From [Clostridium] aminophilum (GTDB taxonomy: Bacteria > Bacillota > Clostridia > Lachnospirales > Lachnospiraceae), in NCBI RefSeq assembly GCF_900101295.1, contig NZ_FOIL01000005.1:1-64000 (forward strand): a DNA stretch of 64,000 nucleotides, read 5' to 3'. The position numbers and the translations under genes were made by a program. The notes below the pieces were generated by a model. That model saw only the letters and a program-made list of their open reading frames with translations. It did not search any database and was not told the DNA's origin. Each line of letters opens with the position of its first letter. Positions within the stretch are counted from its first letter, which is position 1. This document shows positions 1-8,265 of this stretch, piece after piece.

Positions 1-261
1 GACGACATCAATGGATGGCTCTATCACAGAATCCGTATGTGTATATGGAAACAATGGAAGAAGCCCAAGACAAAGGTGCGAAATCTGATTAAGATGGGTG
101 TGCCCGAGGACTTGGCGCATATTGCTGGCAACAGTCGGCGTGGATATTGGTTTACCACACATACAGTCGCAGTCAACATGGCGATGACAAAAGATAGACT
201 GATAAACAGTGGCTTCTATGATTTAGCCACAGCCTATCAGTCTGTGCACGTCAACTATTGA
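1..261 (+). CDS. Group II intron reverse transcriptase/maturase, C-terminal fragment (5' end outside window)
   Basis: The open frame enters from the left edge and stops at 259-261. The 86 residues match the end of group II intron-encoded proteins: the segment around RRMCIWKQWKKP-like residues, then NLIKMGV, AHIAGNSRRGYW and the closing LATAYQSVHVNY are typical of the maturase/DNA-binding region of LtrA-type proteins in Clostridia. The protein helps splicing and retrohoming of its own intron. The stop codon lies directly before domain V of the intron RNA, the normal arrangement for an ORF that ends close to the 3' ribozyme domains. Only the tail is visible, so whether the reverse transcriptase domain is intact cannot be judged. 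Confidence 0.9.
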   Translation, partial: DDINGWLYHRIRMCIWKQWKKPKTKVRNLIKMGVPEDLAHIAGNSRRGYWFTTHTVAVNMAMTKDRLINSGFYDLATAYQSVHVNY

Positions 262-335
262 AAGCGCCGTATACCGAACGGTACGTACGGTGCTGTGAGA
301 GGACGGCGGTTAGTCACCGCCTCCTACTCGATTAC
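262..335 (+). mobile_element. 3' end of group II intron: domains V and VI
   Basis: Positions 263-294 fold as domain V: the AGC triad starts at 263, AGCGCCGT pairs with ACGGTGCT (one G-U), and TACC/GGTA closes the distal loop. Domain VI follows at about 297-332: GGCGGT pairs with ACCGCC and an unpaired A at 326 is the likely branch point, 9 nt before an AC at 334-335 that would be the 3' splice end. The exact 3' boundary is inferred. The intron lies about 50 bp upstream of the next promoter. Confidence 0.8.
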
Positions 336-386
336 AAATAACAGATTCAGATGACAGGAATGTGTGAAAAAATCCGTAAAACTCTA

Positions 387-417
387 TTGACTTGAAGTTA
401 ACTCCAAGGTGTATCAT
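387..417 (+). promoter_or_regulatory. MerR-type promoter with 19-bp spacer and operator dyad
   Basis: The -35 TTGACT (387-392) and -10 TATCAT (412-417) are separated by 19 bp, the over-long spacing typical of MerR-activated promoters. Between them is the dyad CTTGAAGTTAACTCCAAG, a nearly perfect inverted repeat centred on GTTAAC. MerR regulators untwist such spacers when they sense metal, oxidant or organic ligand. No merR gene is visible; if it was adjacent, it lies beyond the intron. Confidence 0.75.
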
Positions 418-452
418 CACATCATAAAATCAAACGAAGAGAGGGTATATAG

Positions 453-2210
453 ATGTACGATATTTTAAATTCAATCAATGCACCTGCTGACGTTAAGAGA
501 CTTTCCGCGGCGGAACTCAAACAGCTGGCGTCTGAGATGAGGGAGGCTCTTTTTAACAGACTTACGAAGATAGGAGGCCATTTCGGGCCGAATTTCGGCA
601 TGGTAGAAGCGACGATTGCGCTTCATTATGTGTTTGATTCTCCGGCAGACAAGTTTGTATTCGATGTCTCGCATCAGAGTTATCCCCACAAGCTTCTTAC
701 AGGCAGAAAAAACGGATACATTGTAGATGAATGTTTCGGTGAGGACTCCGGATATACGAATCCGGAGGAGAGCGGCCACGATTTCTTTAATGTTGGTCAT
801 ACTTCAACTTCGATCGCGCTTGCCCTTGGACTTGCCAAGGCGAGAGATCTGAAAAACGACACAGAGAATGTTATTGCAGTGATCAGTGATGGTTCGCTCT
901 CGGGCGGTGAAGCGATGGAAGCATTGAACGCTGCAGGAGAACTGAAAACCAACTTCATCATTATTGTAAATGACAATGAAATTGCCATTGCTGAGAATCA
1001 TGGAGGCCTCTACAGAAATCTTTCGGAGCTCCGGGATACGAAGGGAGCCGCTTCCGCCAACATCTTTAAGTCATTTGGACTTGACTATATCTATGAGGAA
1101 AATGGAAATGATATTCAGTCCATGATTGCACTGTTCAAAAAAGTTAAGGACATTGATCATCCGGTGGTTCTTCATATCCATACAAAGAAGGGGCTCGGAT
1201 ATGAGTTGGCAGAGAAGAACAAGGAAGCATGGCACTGGACAATGCCTTTTGACAGGGAAACGGGCAAACCGAAATTCAGTTTTGGAGATGGTGAAAGCTA
1301 CACGGGCCTTACAATCAACTATATTATGAAAAAGGCAAAAGAGGACGAGAGATTTGTGGTGGTTACTCCTGCTATGCCGGGAGCCATCGGTCTCATGCCC
1401 GAGCAGCGTGCCGAGCTCGGCGATCAGTATATGGATGTTGGTATTGCGGAAGAGGCTGCTGTTGCGATTGCCTCCGGCATTGCGAAGAATGGTGCAAAGC
1501 CGCTTGTTGTTACCAACATGACATTTATTCAGAGAGCCTACGATCAGATTTCACAGGATGTATGCATCAACAACAACCCTGTAACGATAGTGCTGAATTT
1601 TGCTTCCTGCTATGGACTTACGGATGTGACTCATCTCGGTATCTTTGGACTGGCAGCCTTCAGCAATATCCCCAATCTTGTTGTTCTCGCGCCGACTTCT
1701 AAAGAAGAGTATCTGAACATGCTGTCATGGTCGGTTGATCAGACAGAGCATCCTGTTATGATACTCATTCCGGGCAATGAGGTTACAAGCAGACCTGCGG
1801 ATACAGATTTTTCCGAGATAAATAAGTACAAGGTTGAAAAAGCAGGAGAAAAGATTGCCATCCTGGCCCTCGGTGATTTTTATCCGAAGGGTGAGGCATT
1901 GGCTTGTGCTTTACAGGAAAAACTCAATATCACACCTACGCTCATCAATCCAAGATTTGCATCAGGTGTTGATGAGGAGCTTCTTACAAAGCTTAAAGCG
2001 GATCACAATATCGTGATCACTCTTGAGGACGGAATACTGGAGGGCGGCTTTGGTCAGAAGATCGCATCTTTCTATGGAAAAGACTGTATGAAGGTTCTGA
2101 ATTATGGTCTCAATAAAGAATTTTACGATCGTTATGATCCGGAGGAGCTTCTCAGATCTTTGGGCATGACAGCGGAACAGATTGTGGAGGATGTAAAAAA
2201 ACTGATCTGA
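453..2210 (+). CDS. dxs: 1-deoxy-D-xylulose-5-phosphate synthase-like thiamine diphosphate enzyme
   Basis: The 585 residues follow the DXS/transketolase domain order: N-terminal TPP domain (GGHFG near residue 42, SHQSYPHKLLTGR near 91, SDG...NDN as the TPP/Mg motif near 145-175), central pyrimidine domain (MDVGIAEE near 326-333) and C-terminal transketolase domain. DXS condenses pyruvate and glyceraldehyde-3-phosphate at the head of the MEP isoprenoid pathway and thiamine/pyridoxal synthesis. The protein is shorter than usual (about 620) because the loop after the TPP motif is reduced. The usual GDG is SDG, and the IAEQHA motif is IAEEAA, so a different substrate is possible. The start ATG has an AAGAGAGGG-like site upstream. 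It is a single-gene unit ending at a terminator, driven by the MerR-type promoter. Confidence 0.75.
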   Translation: MYDILNSINAPADVKRLSAAELKQLASEMREALFNRLTKIGGHFGPNFGMVEATIALHYVFDSPADKFVFDVSHQSYPHKLLTGRKNGYIVDECFGEDSGYTNPEESGHDFFNVGHTSTSIALALGLAKARDLKNDTENVIAVISDGSLSGGEAMEALNAAGELKTNFIIIVNDNEIAIAENHGGLYRNLSELRDTKGAASANIFKSFGLDYIYEENGNDIQSMIALFKKVKDIDHPVVLHIHTKKGLGYELAEKNKEAWHWTMPFDRETGKPKFSFGDGESYTGLTINYIMKKAKEDERFVVVTPAMPGAIGLMPEQRAELGDQYMDVGIAEEAAVAIASGIAKNGAKPLVVTNMTFIQRAYDQISQDVCINNNPVTIVLNFASCYGLTDVTHLGIFGLAAFSNIPNLVVLAPTSKEEYLNMLSWSVDQTEHPVMILIPGNEVTSRPADTDFSEINKYKVEKAGEKIAILALGDFYPKGEALACALQEKLNITPTLINPRFASGVDEELLTKLKADHNIVITLEDGILEGGFGQKIASFYGKDCMKVLNYGLNKEFYDRYDPEELLRSLGMTAEQIVEDVKKLI

Positions 2211-2430
2211 TTTATCTTGGATAATAGGAGAGAGACGGTGCTGCGCCGGATGTCAGGAGGACATCCGGCGGCATCCGAGAGTATCAGGAAGCTGTCACCT
2301 AACGGTGACCAGCGGCGGCTCGCAAAGTCCGCGGGGCTCCCCTCAGGACTGAGGGGATGGGGGAACCGAAGTCCGCTTGCGGACTTTGTTCACCGATGGA
2401 AAAGCAGAATAGAGGTCTCCATGCAGCAAA

Positions 2431-2464
2431 AAAACTGCCACCAGAAACGGATGGCAGTTTTTTT
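2431..2464 (+). terminator. Rho-independent terminator after the DXS-like gene
   Basis: AAAAACTGCCA (2431-2441) pairs with TGGCAGTTTTT (from 2453) across an 11-nt loop and runs into a T stretch. Upstream, 2245-2269 holds a further perfect 9-bp hairpin (GCCGGATGT / ACATCCGGC), and 2350-2390 holds two more, so the 388-bp gap to 2598 is rich in inverted repeats but has no credible gene. Confidence 0.85.
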
Positions 2465-2475
2465 ATTTGTGCGGG

Positions 2476-2552
2476 CAACGAGCCAAAGTCTGTGATAGCA
2501 CGAGGCTTTGGGGACTGCCGCTAAATGTTCGAAACTCGTGAAGTGTGTTTCG
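2476..2552. repeat. Dispersed 77-nt intergenic repeat, copy A
   Basis: This stretch aligns without gaps to 61239-61315, with about 54 of 77 positions identical and about 80 percent outside a variable centre (2489-2505). Shared landmarks are GAGCCAAAG, GACTGCCG and GAAACTCG-GAAG-GTGTTTC. The last forms a hairpin (GAAAC/GTTTC) whose inner pairs change between copies but remain pairable. Function unknown. Confidence 0.7.
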
Positions 2553-2598
2553 TTTGTCTGCTTGACCGGGAGCGGTTCAAAGTGACGGCTCCATGATA

Positions 2599-3696
2599 TT
2601 ATTCTTCGTCTTCTTTGCCTTTTTTCTTTTTCTTCTTGCCGATCGAAAGCTTCGGCAATTTGATTTTGAGTTTGCCTTTTTTCTTTTTCTTCTTTTCGGA
2701 TCCGTCGCTTTCTCCGGATTCGTCATCCTTCTTTTTGCCCTTTTTCTTATCCTTCTTGTCTTTCTTTCCGCCGGCGCCTTTACCGCCTCCGTCATCACCT
2801 TCCGAGGTCGGTTTTTTGCGGATCCGGACTTTCTTCGAGACGATGAGAAGGCCTGCAACGACAGCCTCCAGAAGAATGATGGTCAGAGAACCCAACGCGT
2901 AGGAGAGAATCGAGAATCCGCCGCCGCTCTTTTCCGACCCGGCCGCGGTGGCGCTGCTTCCGTCACTGTTGGTGATCTGTACGGTATCGTCGTTGGTTCC
3001 GTCATCGATCGGCTCTCCGTTTTCGTCGGTTTCTGCCTCAGCGCTTTCATCCTCCGCGCCGCTCTCACTGTCGGCCTGATCGGAAGTCTTGGAATTTGCA
3101 GCCCTGGTGTGGTTTGCGGCTTCAGCGGCATCCATCTCTTCCTGGGATACGTTGTTGAAGGTGATCGGTGTGCCGGCACCATCGACTTTTACAAACTGAT
3201 TGCCCCAGTTTCCGTTCTGGCGGAGACGCTCGGCCTCCTCGCGTGCGGAACTGATGCTGACTTTCGCCGTTCCTGCCGAGAGATTGACATATCCGCCCTT
3301 CAGGTCTGCGTAGGAGGTATATCCCCAGACAGTGCCGTTGGGCTCTGTAATTTCACCGGTAATATGGAGCAGTGTTCCAGACGGAACCGCAATGCTGATG
3401 CTGAGAGGGCTGAGAGCAGATGCATTCTGATGAATCTGCAGGCCGTTCGGTGCGGCGACCTGAATATAGTAGTCGACCGGCGGTTCCTCAATCACTTCTT
3501 CTTCGGTTGCGGCTTCACTGCCTTCAGCTTCACCGCCTTCAGCTTCGTCCCCTTCGGACTCTTCTGCATTTTCCGCGGATTCAGCTTCCTGTTCTGTCGC
3601 GGCTTCTGTCTCATCTGCGCGAATCGCTGCGGGAGAGGAGAGACAGATCGCGGCGGCACTGAGCAGGATCAATGATCTTCTTGATCGCTTTTTCAT
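2599..3696 (-). CDS. Secreted/membrane SH3-like protein with lysine-rich cytoplasmic tail
   Basis: Start chosen at the ATG at 3696 (MKKRSRRSLILL), with GGAAGGAG about 14 nt upstream; a TTG further upstream overlaps that site and is unlikely. From this start (365 residues): signal peptide (1-28), acidic Glu/Ala-rich linker (30-70), an SH3b-like beta domain (about 75-145, VDYYIQV...YADLKGGYVNL), a second acidic region, one membrane span (about 262-285) and a cytoplasmic tail of about 75 residues dominated by Lys with Asp/Glu patches. SH3b domains often bind peptidoglycan. The tail may contact anionic lipid or nucleic acid; that is inference. Monocistronic and divergent from the HD-GYP gene. The product is unrecognised beyond these domains. 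Confidence 0.75.
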   Translation of the reverse strand: MKKRSRRSLILLSAAAICLSSPAAIRADETEAATEQEAESAENAEESEGDEAEGGEAEGSEAATEEEVIEEPPVDYYIQVAAPNGLQIHQNASALSPLSISIAVPSGTLLHITGEITEPNGTVWGYTSYADLKGGYVNLSAGTAKVSISSAREEAERLRQNGNWGNQFVKVDGAGTPITFNNVSQEEMDAAEAANHTRAANSKTSDQADSESGAEDESAEAETDENGEPIDDGTNDDTVQITNSDGSSATAAGSEKSGGGFSILSYALGSLTIILLEAVVAGLLIVSKKVRIRKKPTSEGDDGGGKGAGGKKDKKDKKKGKKKDDESGESDGSEKKKKKKGKLKIKLPKLSIGKKKKKKGKEDEE

Positions 3697-4029
3697 AGTT
3701 CCGTAGCTGGCTCCTTCCAAATGATAAAATTCCTCTTTTCCTTATTCCTTTCGGCGCAAAACGGACAATCATAACCGTGAGAGGACACGTGAGAAATAAT
3801 ATTCATATGTTTTTTACATCCCGTCAAAAACATAGTACAATAGCTGTATTCACTTATCATTGAGTGCAGCGCGGTCGATATATTGTCGATGGGGTGGCAG
3901 AAGACTAAATTTTTTGCTGATTACCGGCCTCAAAATTGTACTTTTATGGTAGAATAGTTCGTTGTCGCAATTCATGGGTGAATGTAAGATGGCGGCAGGA
4001 AGATAAATGGTGAGAGTGCAGGGGTGCTT
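3697..4029. promoter_or_regulatory. Divergent intergenic region with candidate promoters
   Basis: For the minus-strand gene, TTGACG (3827-3822) with GAATAT (3804-3799) at 17-bp spacing is a plausible sigma-A promoter. For the HD-GYP gene, TAGAAT near 3951 is a possible -10 and GTCGATAT (3874-3881) resembles a sigma-28 -10 box but lacks a good -35. TTTGCGCCGAA occurs on the minus strand at 3760-3750, one of three copies in the window. No gene is seen here. Confidence 0.4.
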
Positions 4030-5124
4030 ATGTATTATTGCGAAACGATGCCGATCGATCAGGTGACCCCCGGAATGATAATCGGAAAATCTGTGGAGGA
4101 TCGCCTTGGAAGGCATCTTGTCGAGCGAGGAATGACGCTCAACGCTTATATTATCCAGCATTTAAAAGAATATGGTTTTGAGGAACTGACGATTCAGGTT
4201 CACGAGGAACCGGATAAAAAAGCGGAGACCATAGCACCTTCGATTCGGAATACGATCAAGCTCCTGAGAGAGCCGGATCAGGCGAAGGTCACGTTTCAGG
4301 AGAACTTTCGCGCCAGAGTATCGAAGGGGATTCAATATATTTATGCCGGACCAACCGAACATGAACTCGCGCATGCCGCAACCGTCATGTCGGAGGATCT
4401 TCTGCGTGCAATTGAGAAAAACAATGCGATCGCGATTAATATTTCCGAACTTCAGACCAGCGATGAATATACCTTTAAACACAGCGTTGATGTCGCGACC
4501 ATTTCGATGGTTATTGCCAGAAGAAGAGGGTGGAAACGGCATCAGATCATAGAAGTCGGAGAAGCGGGGCTTCTTCACGACATCGGAAAAACCAAGATAC
4601 CAAACGAGCTTCTGAACAAAGCGGAACGGCTTACGGATGATGAATTTAACATTTTGAAGGGACACAGCCTTCTGGGCTATGAGCTGGTGAAGGACAACCG
4701 GGAGATTTCTCCTGCGATTGCGCTCGGCATCCTTCAGCATCACGAAAAGATTGACGGATCCGGGTATCCGTTCGGCGCCACGGGAAGTCAGATCCATCCG
4801 TATGCGAAGGTAATTGCGGTGGCGGATATCTACGATGCTCTGGTGACCGAGCGACCGTACAAAAAGGGATACTCTAACAATGATGCGATTGCCATTCTGA
4901 TGTCCATGACGGATAAGCTGGAAATGGATATTCTGCAGGCTTTCCTGTCCGCGATTATTCTTTATCCGGTGGATTCGCAGGTGATGCTTTCCAACGGAGA
5001 GGTCGCTCAGGTGGTGCGCAACAATCCGAATCTTTCACTCAGACCGGTGGTGGTCGGGCTTGCATCGGGAAATGTCTACGATCTCAGCAGCCGCGAGTGT
5101 TCGAACCTGGTAATCATGACGTAA
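4030..5124 (+). CDS. HD-GYP domain cyclic-di-GMP phosphodiesterase
   Basis: The 364-residue cytosolic protein has an N-terminal region of about 145 residues without a recognised sensor domain and a C-terminal HD-GYP domain: H183-D184 in LLHDIGKTKIP, H237-H238 and the G245-Y246-P247 signature in KIDGSGYP. HD-GYP enzymes hydrolyse c-di-GMP to pGpG or GMP using two or three metal ions, lowering the signal that usually represses motility. The metal ligands visible here are intact, so activity is expected. The start is taken at ATG 4030 with AGGGG 5 nt upstream; an in-frame GTG at 4024 is the alternative. Its position between a cell-wall protein and the flagellar array suggests a local role in the motile/sessile switch. 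Confidence 0.9.
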   Translation: MYYCETMPIDQVTPGMIIGKSVEDRLGRHLVERGMTLNAYIIQHLKEYGFEELTIQVHEEPDKKAETIAPSIRNTIKLLREPDQAKVTFQENFRARVSKGIQYIYAGPTEHELAHAATVMSEDLLRAIEKNNAIAINISELQTSDEYTFKHSVDVATISMVIARRRGWKRHQIIEVGEAGLLHDIGKTKIPNELLNKAERLTDDEFNILKGHSLLGYELVKDNREISPAIALGILQHHEKIDGSGYPFGATGSQIHPYAKVIAVADIYDALVTERPYKKGYSNNDAIAILMSMTDKLEMDILQAFLSAIILYPVDSQVMLSNGEVAQVVRNNPNLSLRPVVVGLASGNVYDLSSRECSNLVIMT

Positions 5125-5161
5125 AACAATATAGCATTTCATTCGAGGGGATTGGACGGAG

Positions 5162-5815
5162 ATGAGAGACGTTAAATCATTGCGGAGAATGACCATGCGG
5201 AAGAAGTGGGCAGTGCTGGCTGCAGCATTGCCCCTTTCTTTCGTTTTTTTGACGCAGCAGCAGATAACGGTGTTCCCGTTCGGAGTGATTCGGTCCGAGG
5301 CGGCGCTTTACGGATCCGGCGCATATGATTATGACAGTTCGGGGCAGTATTACAGCGCATACAATTACTATAATTATACGTCGCCGAGCCTGCAGCCGAG
5401 GTACTACAAGCCTTATGCATATGAGTATGCCAATGAAGAAGAATACACGACGGAGGCCCGGCAGAAACTGGTGGAATATGCCCTCCAGTTTGTCGGAAAG
5501 CCCTATGTGTGGGGTGGAACGTCGCTGGACAATGGCGTCGACTGCTCCGGGTTTGTCCAGCAGATTTTCGGGCACTTCGGCATTGCAACGGGGCGGACGT
5601 CAAGGGATCAGTACCGGAACTGCATTTATCTGTACGCATCGGAGGTCATGCCGGGAGATCTGATTTTTTACGCAAAAGATGATTACATCAATCATGTGGC
5701 GATCTATATCGGAAACGGACTGATTTGCCACGCGGCAAGCGCAAAAAGCGGCGTGAAAGTGAGCCGGTATGATTACCGTCATCCGTATGCATACGGAAGA
5801 TTTGTGATGAATTAG
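5162..5815 (+). CDS. Secreted NlpC/P60 family cell-wall peptidase
   Basis: The 217 residues start with a signal peptide (MRKKWAVLAAALPLSF core at 12-30), then a Tyr-rich low-complexity segment (50-92) and an NlpC/P60 domain (about 98-217). The catalytic Cys128 is in DCSGFVQQ, His178 in NHVAIYIG, and His190 is the third polar residue. These enzymes cleave gamma-D-glutamyl bonds in peptidoglycan stem peptides. ATG 5162 is used; ATG 5189 or 5195 (after GCGGAGA) would give a shorter signal peptide and cannot be excluded. It lies 37 bp after the HD-GYP gene and may share its transcript. Local wall opening for the flagellum is a possible role, but only inferred. Confidence 0.85.
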   Translation: MRDVKSLRRMTMRKKWAVLAAALPLSFVFLTQQQITVFPFGVIRSEAALYGSGAYDYDSSGQYYSAYNYYNYTSPSLQPRYYKPYAYEYANEEEYTTEARQKLVEYALQFVGKPYVWGGTSLDNGVDCSGFVQQIFGHFGIATGRTSRDQYRNCIYLYASEVMPGDLIFYAKDDYINHVAIYIGNGLICHAASAKSGVKVSRYDYRHPYAYGRFVMN

Positions 5816-5880
5816 AACCGGACGCCGGGCAAAACATGGGGAAGTATCGGAAATGGCTTCGGAAAAAGACAAAATGATGC

Positions 5881-5907
5881 TAATAAAATCATGTGTTATG
5901 CCGATAT
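5881..5907 (+). promoter_or_regulatory. Sigma-28 (FliA/SigD) promoter for the chemoreceptor
   Basis: TAAT (5881-5884), a 15-bp spacer and GCCGATAT (5900-5907) match the sigma-28 consensus TAAA-N15-GCCGATAA/T closely. It precedes the methyl-accepting protein, a typical late motility gene, and fliA itself is in the window at 28386. Confidence 0.8.
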
Positions 5908-5976
5908 TATGTCTGAATCATTGATGAAAAAACAACTTGGCCATGTTTTTTCTGGCCGGAAAAGGAAGTAGAGAGT

Positions 5977-7659
5977 ATGAATTTCAGAGATCTAAAACTC
6001 AGAGCAAAGTTTAATACAACTCTCGCGGCGATGGCAGTTATGCTTATCATTGCGGTGGGAATTGCATTTTTCTCATTTATCCGTATGGGATCCATGATGG
6101 TCGAGTTCTCCGATCGCGACTATGTTGCGATGGAGACGCAGCTGACGGTGCGCAGGGACATTCAGACCATCAATAAGAGACTTCTGCTCACCATTCTGGA
6201 TTCCAAGGCGAATCCGGCTGCGGATCAGAAAGCTGATTTTGATAAGCGTTTCCCGGAGATGGAGGCAAATGTCAAAAAACTCGGCGAACTTCTGAAAAAT
6301 GAAAGTGATGCAAATGCAGCGCTCACAAGTCTGACTGCGATGAAGACAGACGCCATGAAGATTATTGAGATGGTATCGTCCGGTAACACTGACGAGGCGG
6401 CACGTTTCTATCAGGATGGATTTAACAATAAAACATCCGAGAATTTTGCCAATACCCTGGATGCGCTGGGAAAGCAGGCTGACGCGTCTGCACAGGCGAC
6501 TCTTCGAAGTGCTGCGACGCTCCGCGTAGGTTCCCTGATTCTGATGGCGATATGCTTCATCCTTGCCATGGGATTCAGCATTACCGTGTTTATTCTTTTA
6601 GAGAAGAGCATCACGGAAAATATCCTTGAGGCAAATGATGCCATGAAGCAGATGTCCGAGGGTCATTACGACATTGTCATCGATGACTCTAAGGCTTCCA
6701 AGGATGAGCTCGGTCAGATGAAGCGCAGTGTGAAGCGCATGATTGATTTCAACCGCGGTATTGTCGCGGAGACAAGCCGTATGCTTACCGAGATGAGTGA
6801 AGGAAACTTTGCTGCGCAGCTTGAGAACCCGGACATTTTCGTCGGAGATTCCGCACCGATCCGTCAGGGCTTTGAACAGATTTCAGACAACCTTCGCGAA
6901 GTATTTGCCAGCATGAATGAAGTTGCGGCACAGGTTGAGAGCGGATCCGAGCAGATTGCGAACGGCTCCGTTGCCCTCTCTCAGGGCGCAACCGAGCAGG
7001 CTTCCACACTGGAGGAACTCACTGCAACGGTTACCAACCTGAATGACAAAGTGAAAGAGAGCGCGGTTGCTGCCCGCAACGTAGAGGAATTCTCCGCAAG
7101 TGTTGCCGAGAACATCAATGAAGAGAATGAGCAGATGGATCGCGTACAGGATGCGATGCACGAGATTGAGATCAAGTCCAATCAGATCGAGAATATCATC
7201 AAGGCGATTGATGACATCGCATTCCAGACCAATATTCTTGCTCTGAATGCAGCAGTTGAGGCTGCAAGAGCCGGTGAGGCCGGCAAGGGATTCGCGGTTG
7301 TTGCGGATGAAGTCCGCAACCTCGCAGGAAAGTCTGCGGATGCCGCTTCTGAGACATCAACCCTGATTGCGGCTGCGATCGAAGCAATTCGCAACGGATC
7401 TTCCATGGTTACTGCTGCGGCAGAGTCTCTCACACAGGTCAAGGATAATTCGATCAAGAGCAAGGAACTTGTGGCGAAGATTGCGGAAGATATGCAGAAA
7501 GAAGCTTCCACCATTGCCGAGATCACAACCGGACTGGAGCAGATTTCCCAGGTTGTTCAGCAGAACAGTGCTACAGCGGAAGAGAGTTCCGCTTCCAGCC
7601 AGGAACTGAATGATCACGCAGGAGTTCTGAAGAACATGGTGGCAAAGATCTCCTATTAA
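5977..7659 (+). CDS. Methyl-accepting chemotaxis protein
   Basis: The 560-residue membrane receptor has TM1 (about 14-36), a four-helix-bundle periplasmic-type sensor domain (40-185), TM2 (about 187-212), HAMP (213-268) and a cytoplasmic signalling domain ending at 560. The hairpin tip is canonical ([20 protein letters not shown], then [20 protein letters not shown]), which binds CheA and CheW. No C-terminal CheR-binding pentapeptide is seen. The ligand cannot be read from the sequence. Single gene with its own sigma-28 promoter and terminator, so expressed as a late-class gene together with filament genes. AAGGAAG precedes the start ATG. Confidence 0.93.
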   Translation: MNFRDLKLRAKFNTTLAAMAVMLIIAVGIAFFSFIRMGSMMVEFSDRDYVAMETQLTVRRDIQTINKRLLLTILDSKANPAADQKADFDKRFPEMEANVKKLGELLKNESDANAALTSLTAMKTDAMKIIEMVSSGNTDEAARFYQDGFNNKTSENFANTLDALGKQADASAQATLRSAATLRVGSLILMAICFILAMGFSITVFILLEKSITENILEANDAMKQMSEGHYDIVIDDSKASKDELGQMKRSVKRMIDFNRGIVAETSRMLTEMSEGNFAAQLENPDIFVGDSAPIRQGFEQISDNLREVFASMNEVAAQVESGSEQIANGSVALSQGATEQASTLEELTATVTNLNDKVKESAVAARNVEEFSASVAENINEENEQMDRVQDAMHEIEIKSNQIENIIKAIDDIAFQTNILALNAAVEAARAGEAGKGFAVVADEVRNLAGKSADAASETSTLIAAAIEAIRNGSSMVTAAAESLTQVKDNSIKSKELVAKIAEDMQKEASTIAEITTGLEQISQVVQQNSATAEESSASSQELNDHAGVLKNMVAKISY

Positions 7660-7709
7660 TTTGTAATGACAATTCCGGTGGAGAGAACTCCGACGGATAC
7701 CTGCAATTT

Positions 7710-7750
7710 ACCCCCAGAGCGGCAGCATTGCTGTCGTCCGGGGTATTTTG
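7710..7750 (+). terminator. Terminator between chemoreceptor and fli array
   Basis: ACCCC pairs with GGGGT and GCGGCAGC with GCTGTCGT inside the same stem, followed by ATTTTG. It separates the MCP transcript from fliE. The rest of 7751-7912 has a GCCGATAA box at 7794-7801 without a -35 partner and TATAAG-type -10 candidates near 7864-7877. Confidence 0.7.
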
Positions 7751-7912
7751 CGTGAAGAGAACGTACTGACTTTTCCGGTTTAGGGAACGGAAAGCCGATA
7801 ATCAGGGATAAATAACACATTTTATCATAAAACTAATGAATGAAGCGTGTCTTTCTGTTATTATAAGATTGTATAAGATGGGGACAGGTTTTTTATTCAG
7901 GAGGTGACGGGG

Positions 7913-8224
7913 ATGAATGTAGAATCGACACAGTTTATTACATCAATGAAGAGCATCAGCAAGATGCTCGAGCAGCCTGAAGCAAAAAAAGAAACCGAGG
8001 GAGCACAGCTCTTTGGGGACATCCTGCGGAGTACCGCGGAAAATGTCAAACAGACGCAGGCTGATGTCGAGAATAAGCAGTATCTGCTTGCGACAGGTCA
8101 GCTGGATGATGCACATTCGCTGCCGATTGCGGAGGCAAAGGCGGCGGTAAGCCTGGATCTCATGATCACATTGCGTAATAAGGTTATAGAGGGATACAAC
8201 GAACTCGTTAAGATCAATCTGTAA
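7913..8224 (+). CDS. fliE: Flagellar hook-basal body protein FliE
   Basis: This small protein of 103 residues has the FliE pattern: a polar N-terminus, FGDILRSTAENVKQTQ in the middle and a C-terminal helix with LPIAEAKAAVSLDLMITLRNKVIEGYNELVKI. FliE links the MS ring to the rod and is among the first proteins exported by the flagellar secretion system. Start at ATG 7913, since AGGAGGTGA ends 5 nt before it; the upstream GTG is part of the Shine-Dalgarno site. It is the first gene of the array. The usual leading genes flgB and flgC are not upstream here; flgC is at 21076 and flgB is not in the window. Confidence 0.92.
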   Translation: MNVESTQFITSMKSISKMLEQPEAKKETEGAQLFGDILRSTAENVKQTQADVENKQYLLATGQLDDAHSLPIAEAKAAVSLDLMITLRNKVIEGYNELVKINL

Positions 8225-8265
8225 CGAACTCATGATTAGGGGTATTTCTGGGGAGAAGCAACTTG

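Noticed and set aside
2217-2495. 92-codon frame after the DXS-like gene
   Set aside because: It runs through several inverted repeats and the terminator, and its composition is not protein-like.
2593-3675. Long plus-strand frame opposite the SH3 protein gene
   Set aside because: Its Phe/Leu runs are simply the antisense of the Lys/Glu-rich tail; no ribosome site.
7794-7801. GCCGATAA as sigma-28 promoter of fliE
   Set aside because: No TAAA-like -35 at 15 bp, and fliE belongs to an early class; treated as chance.
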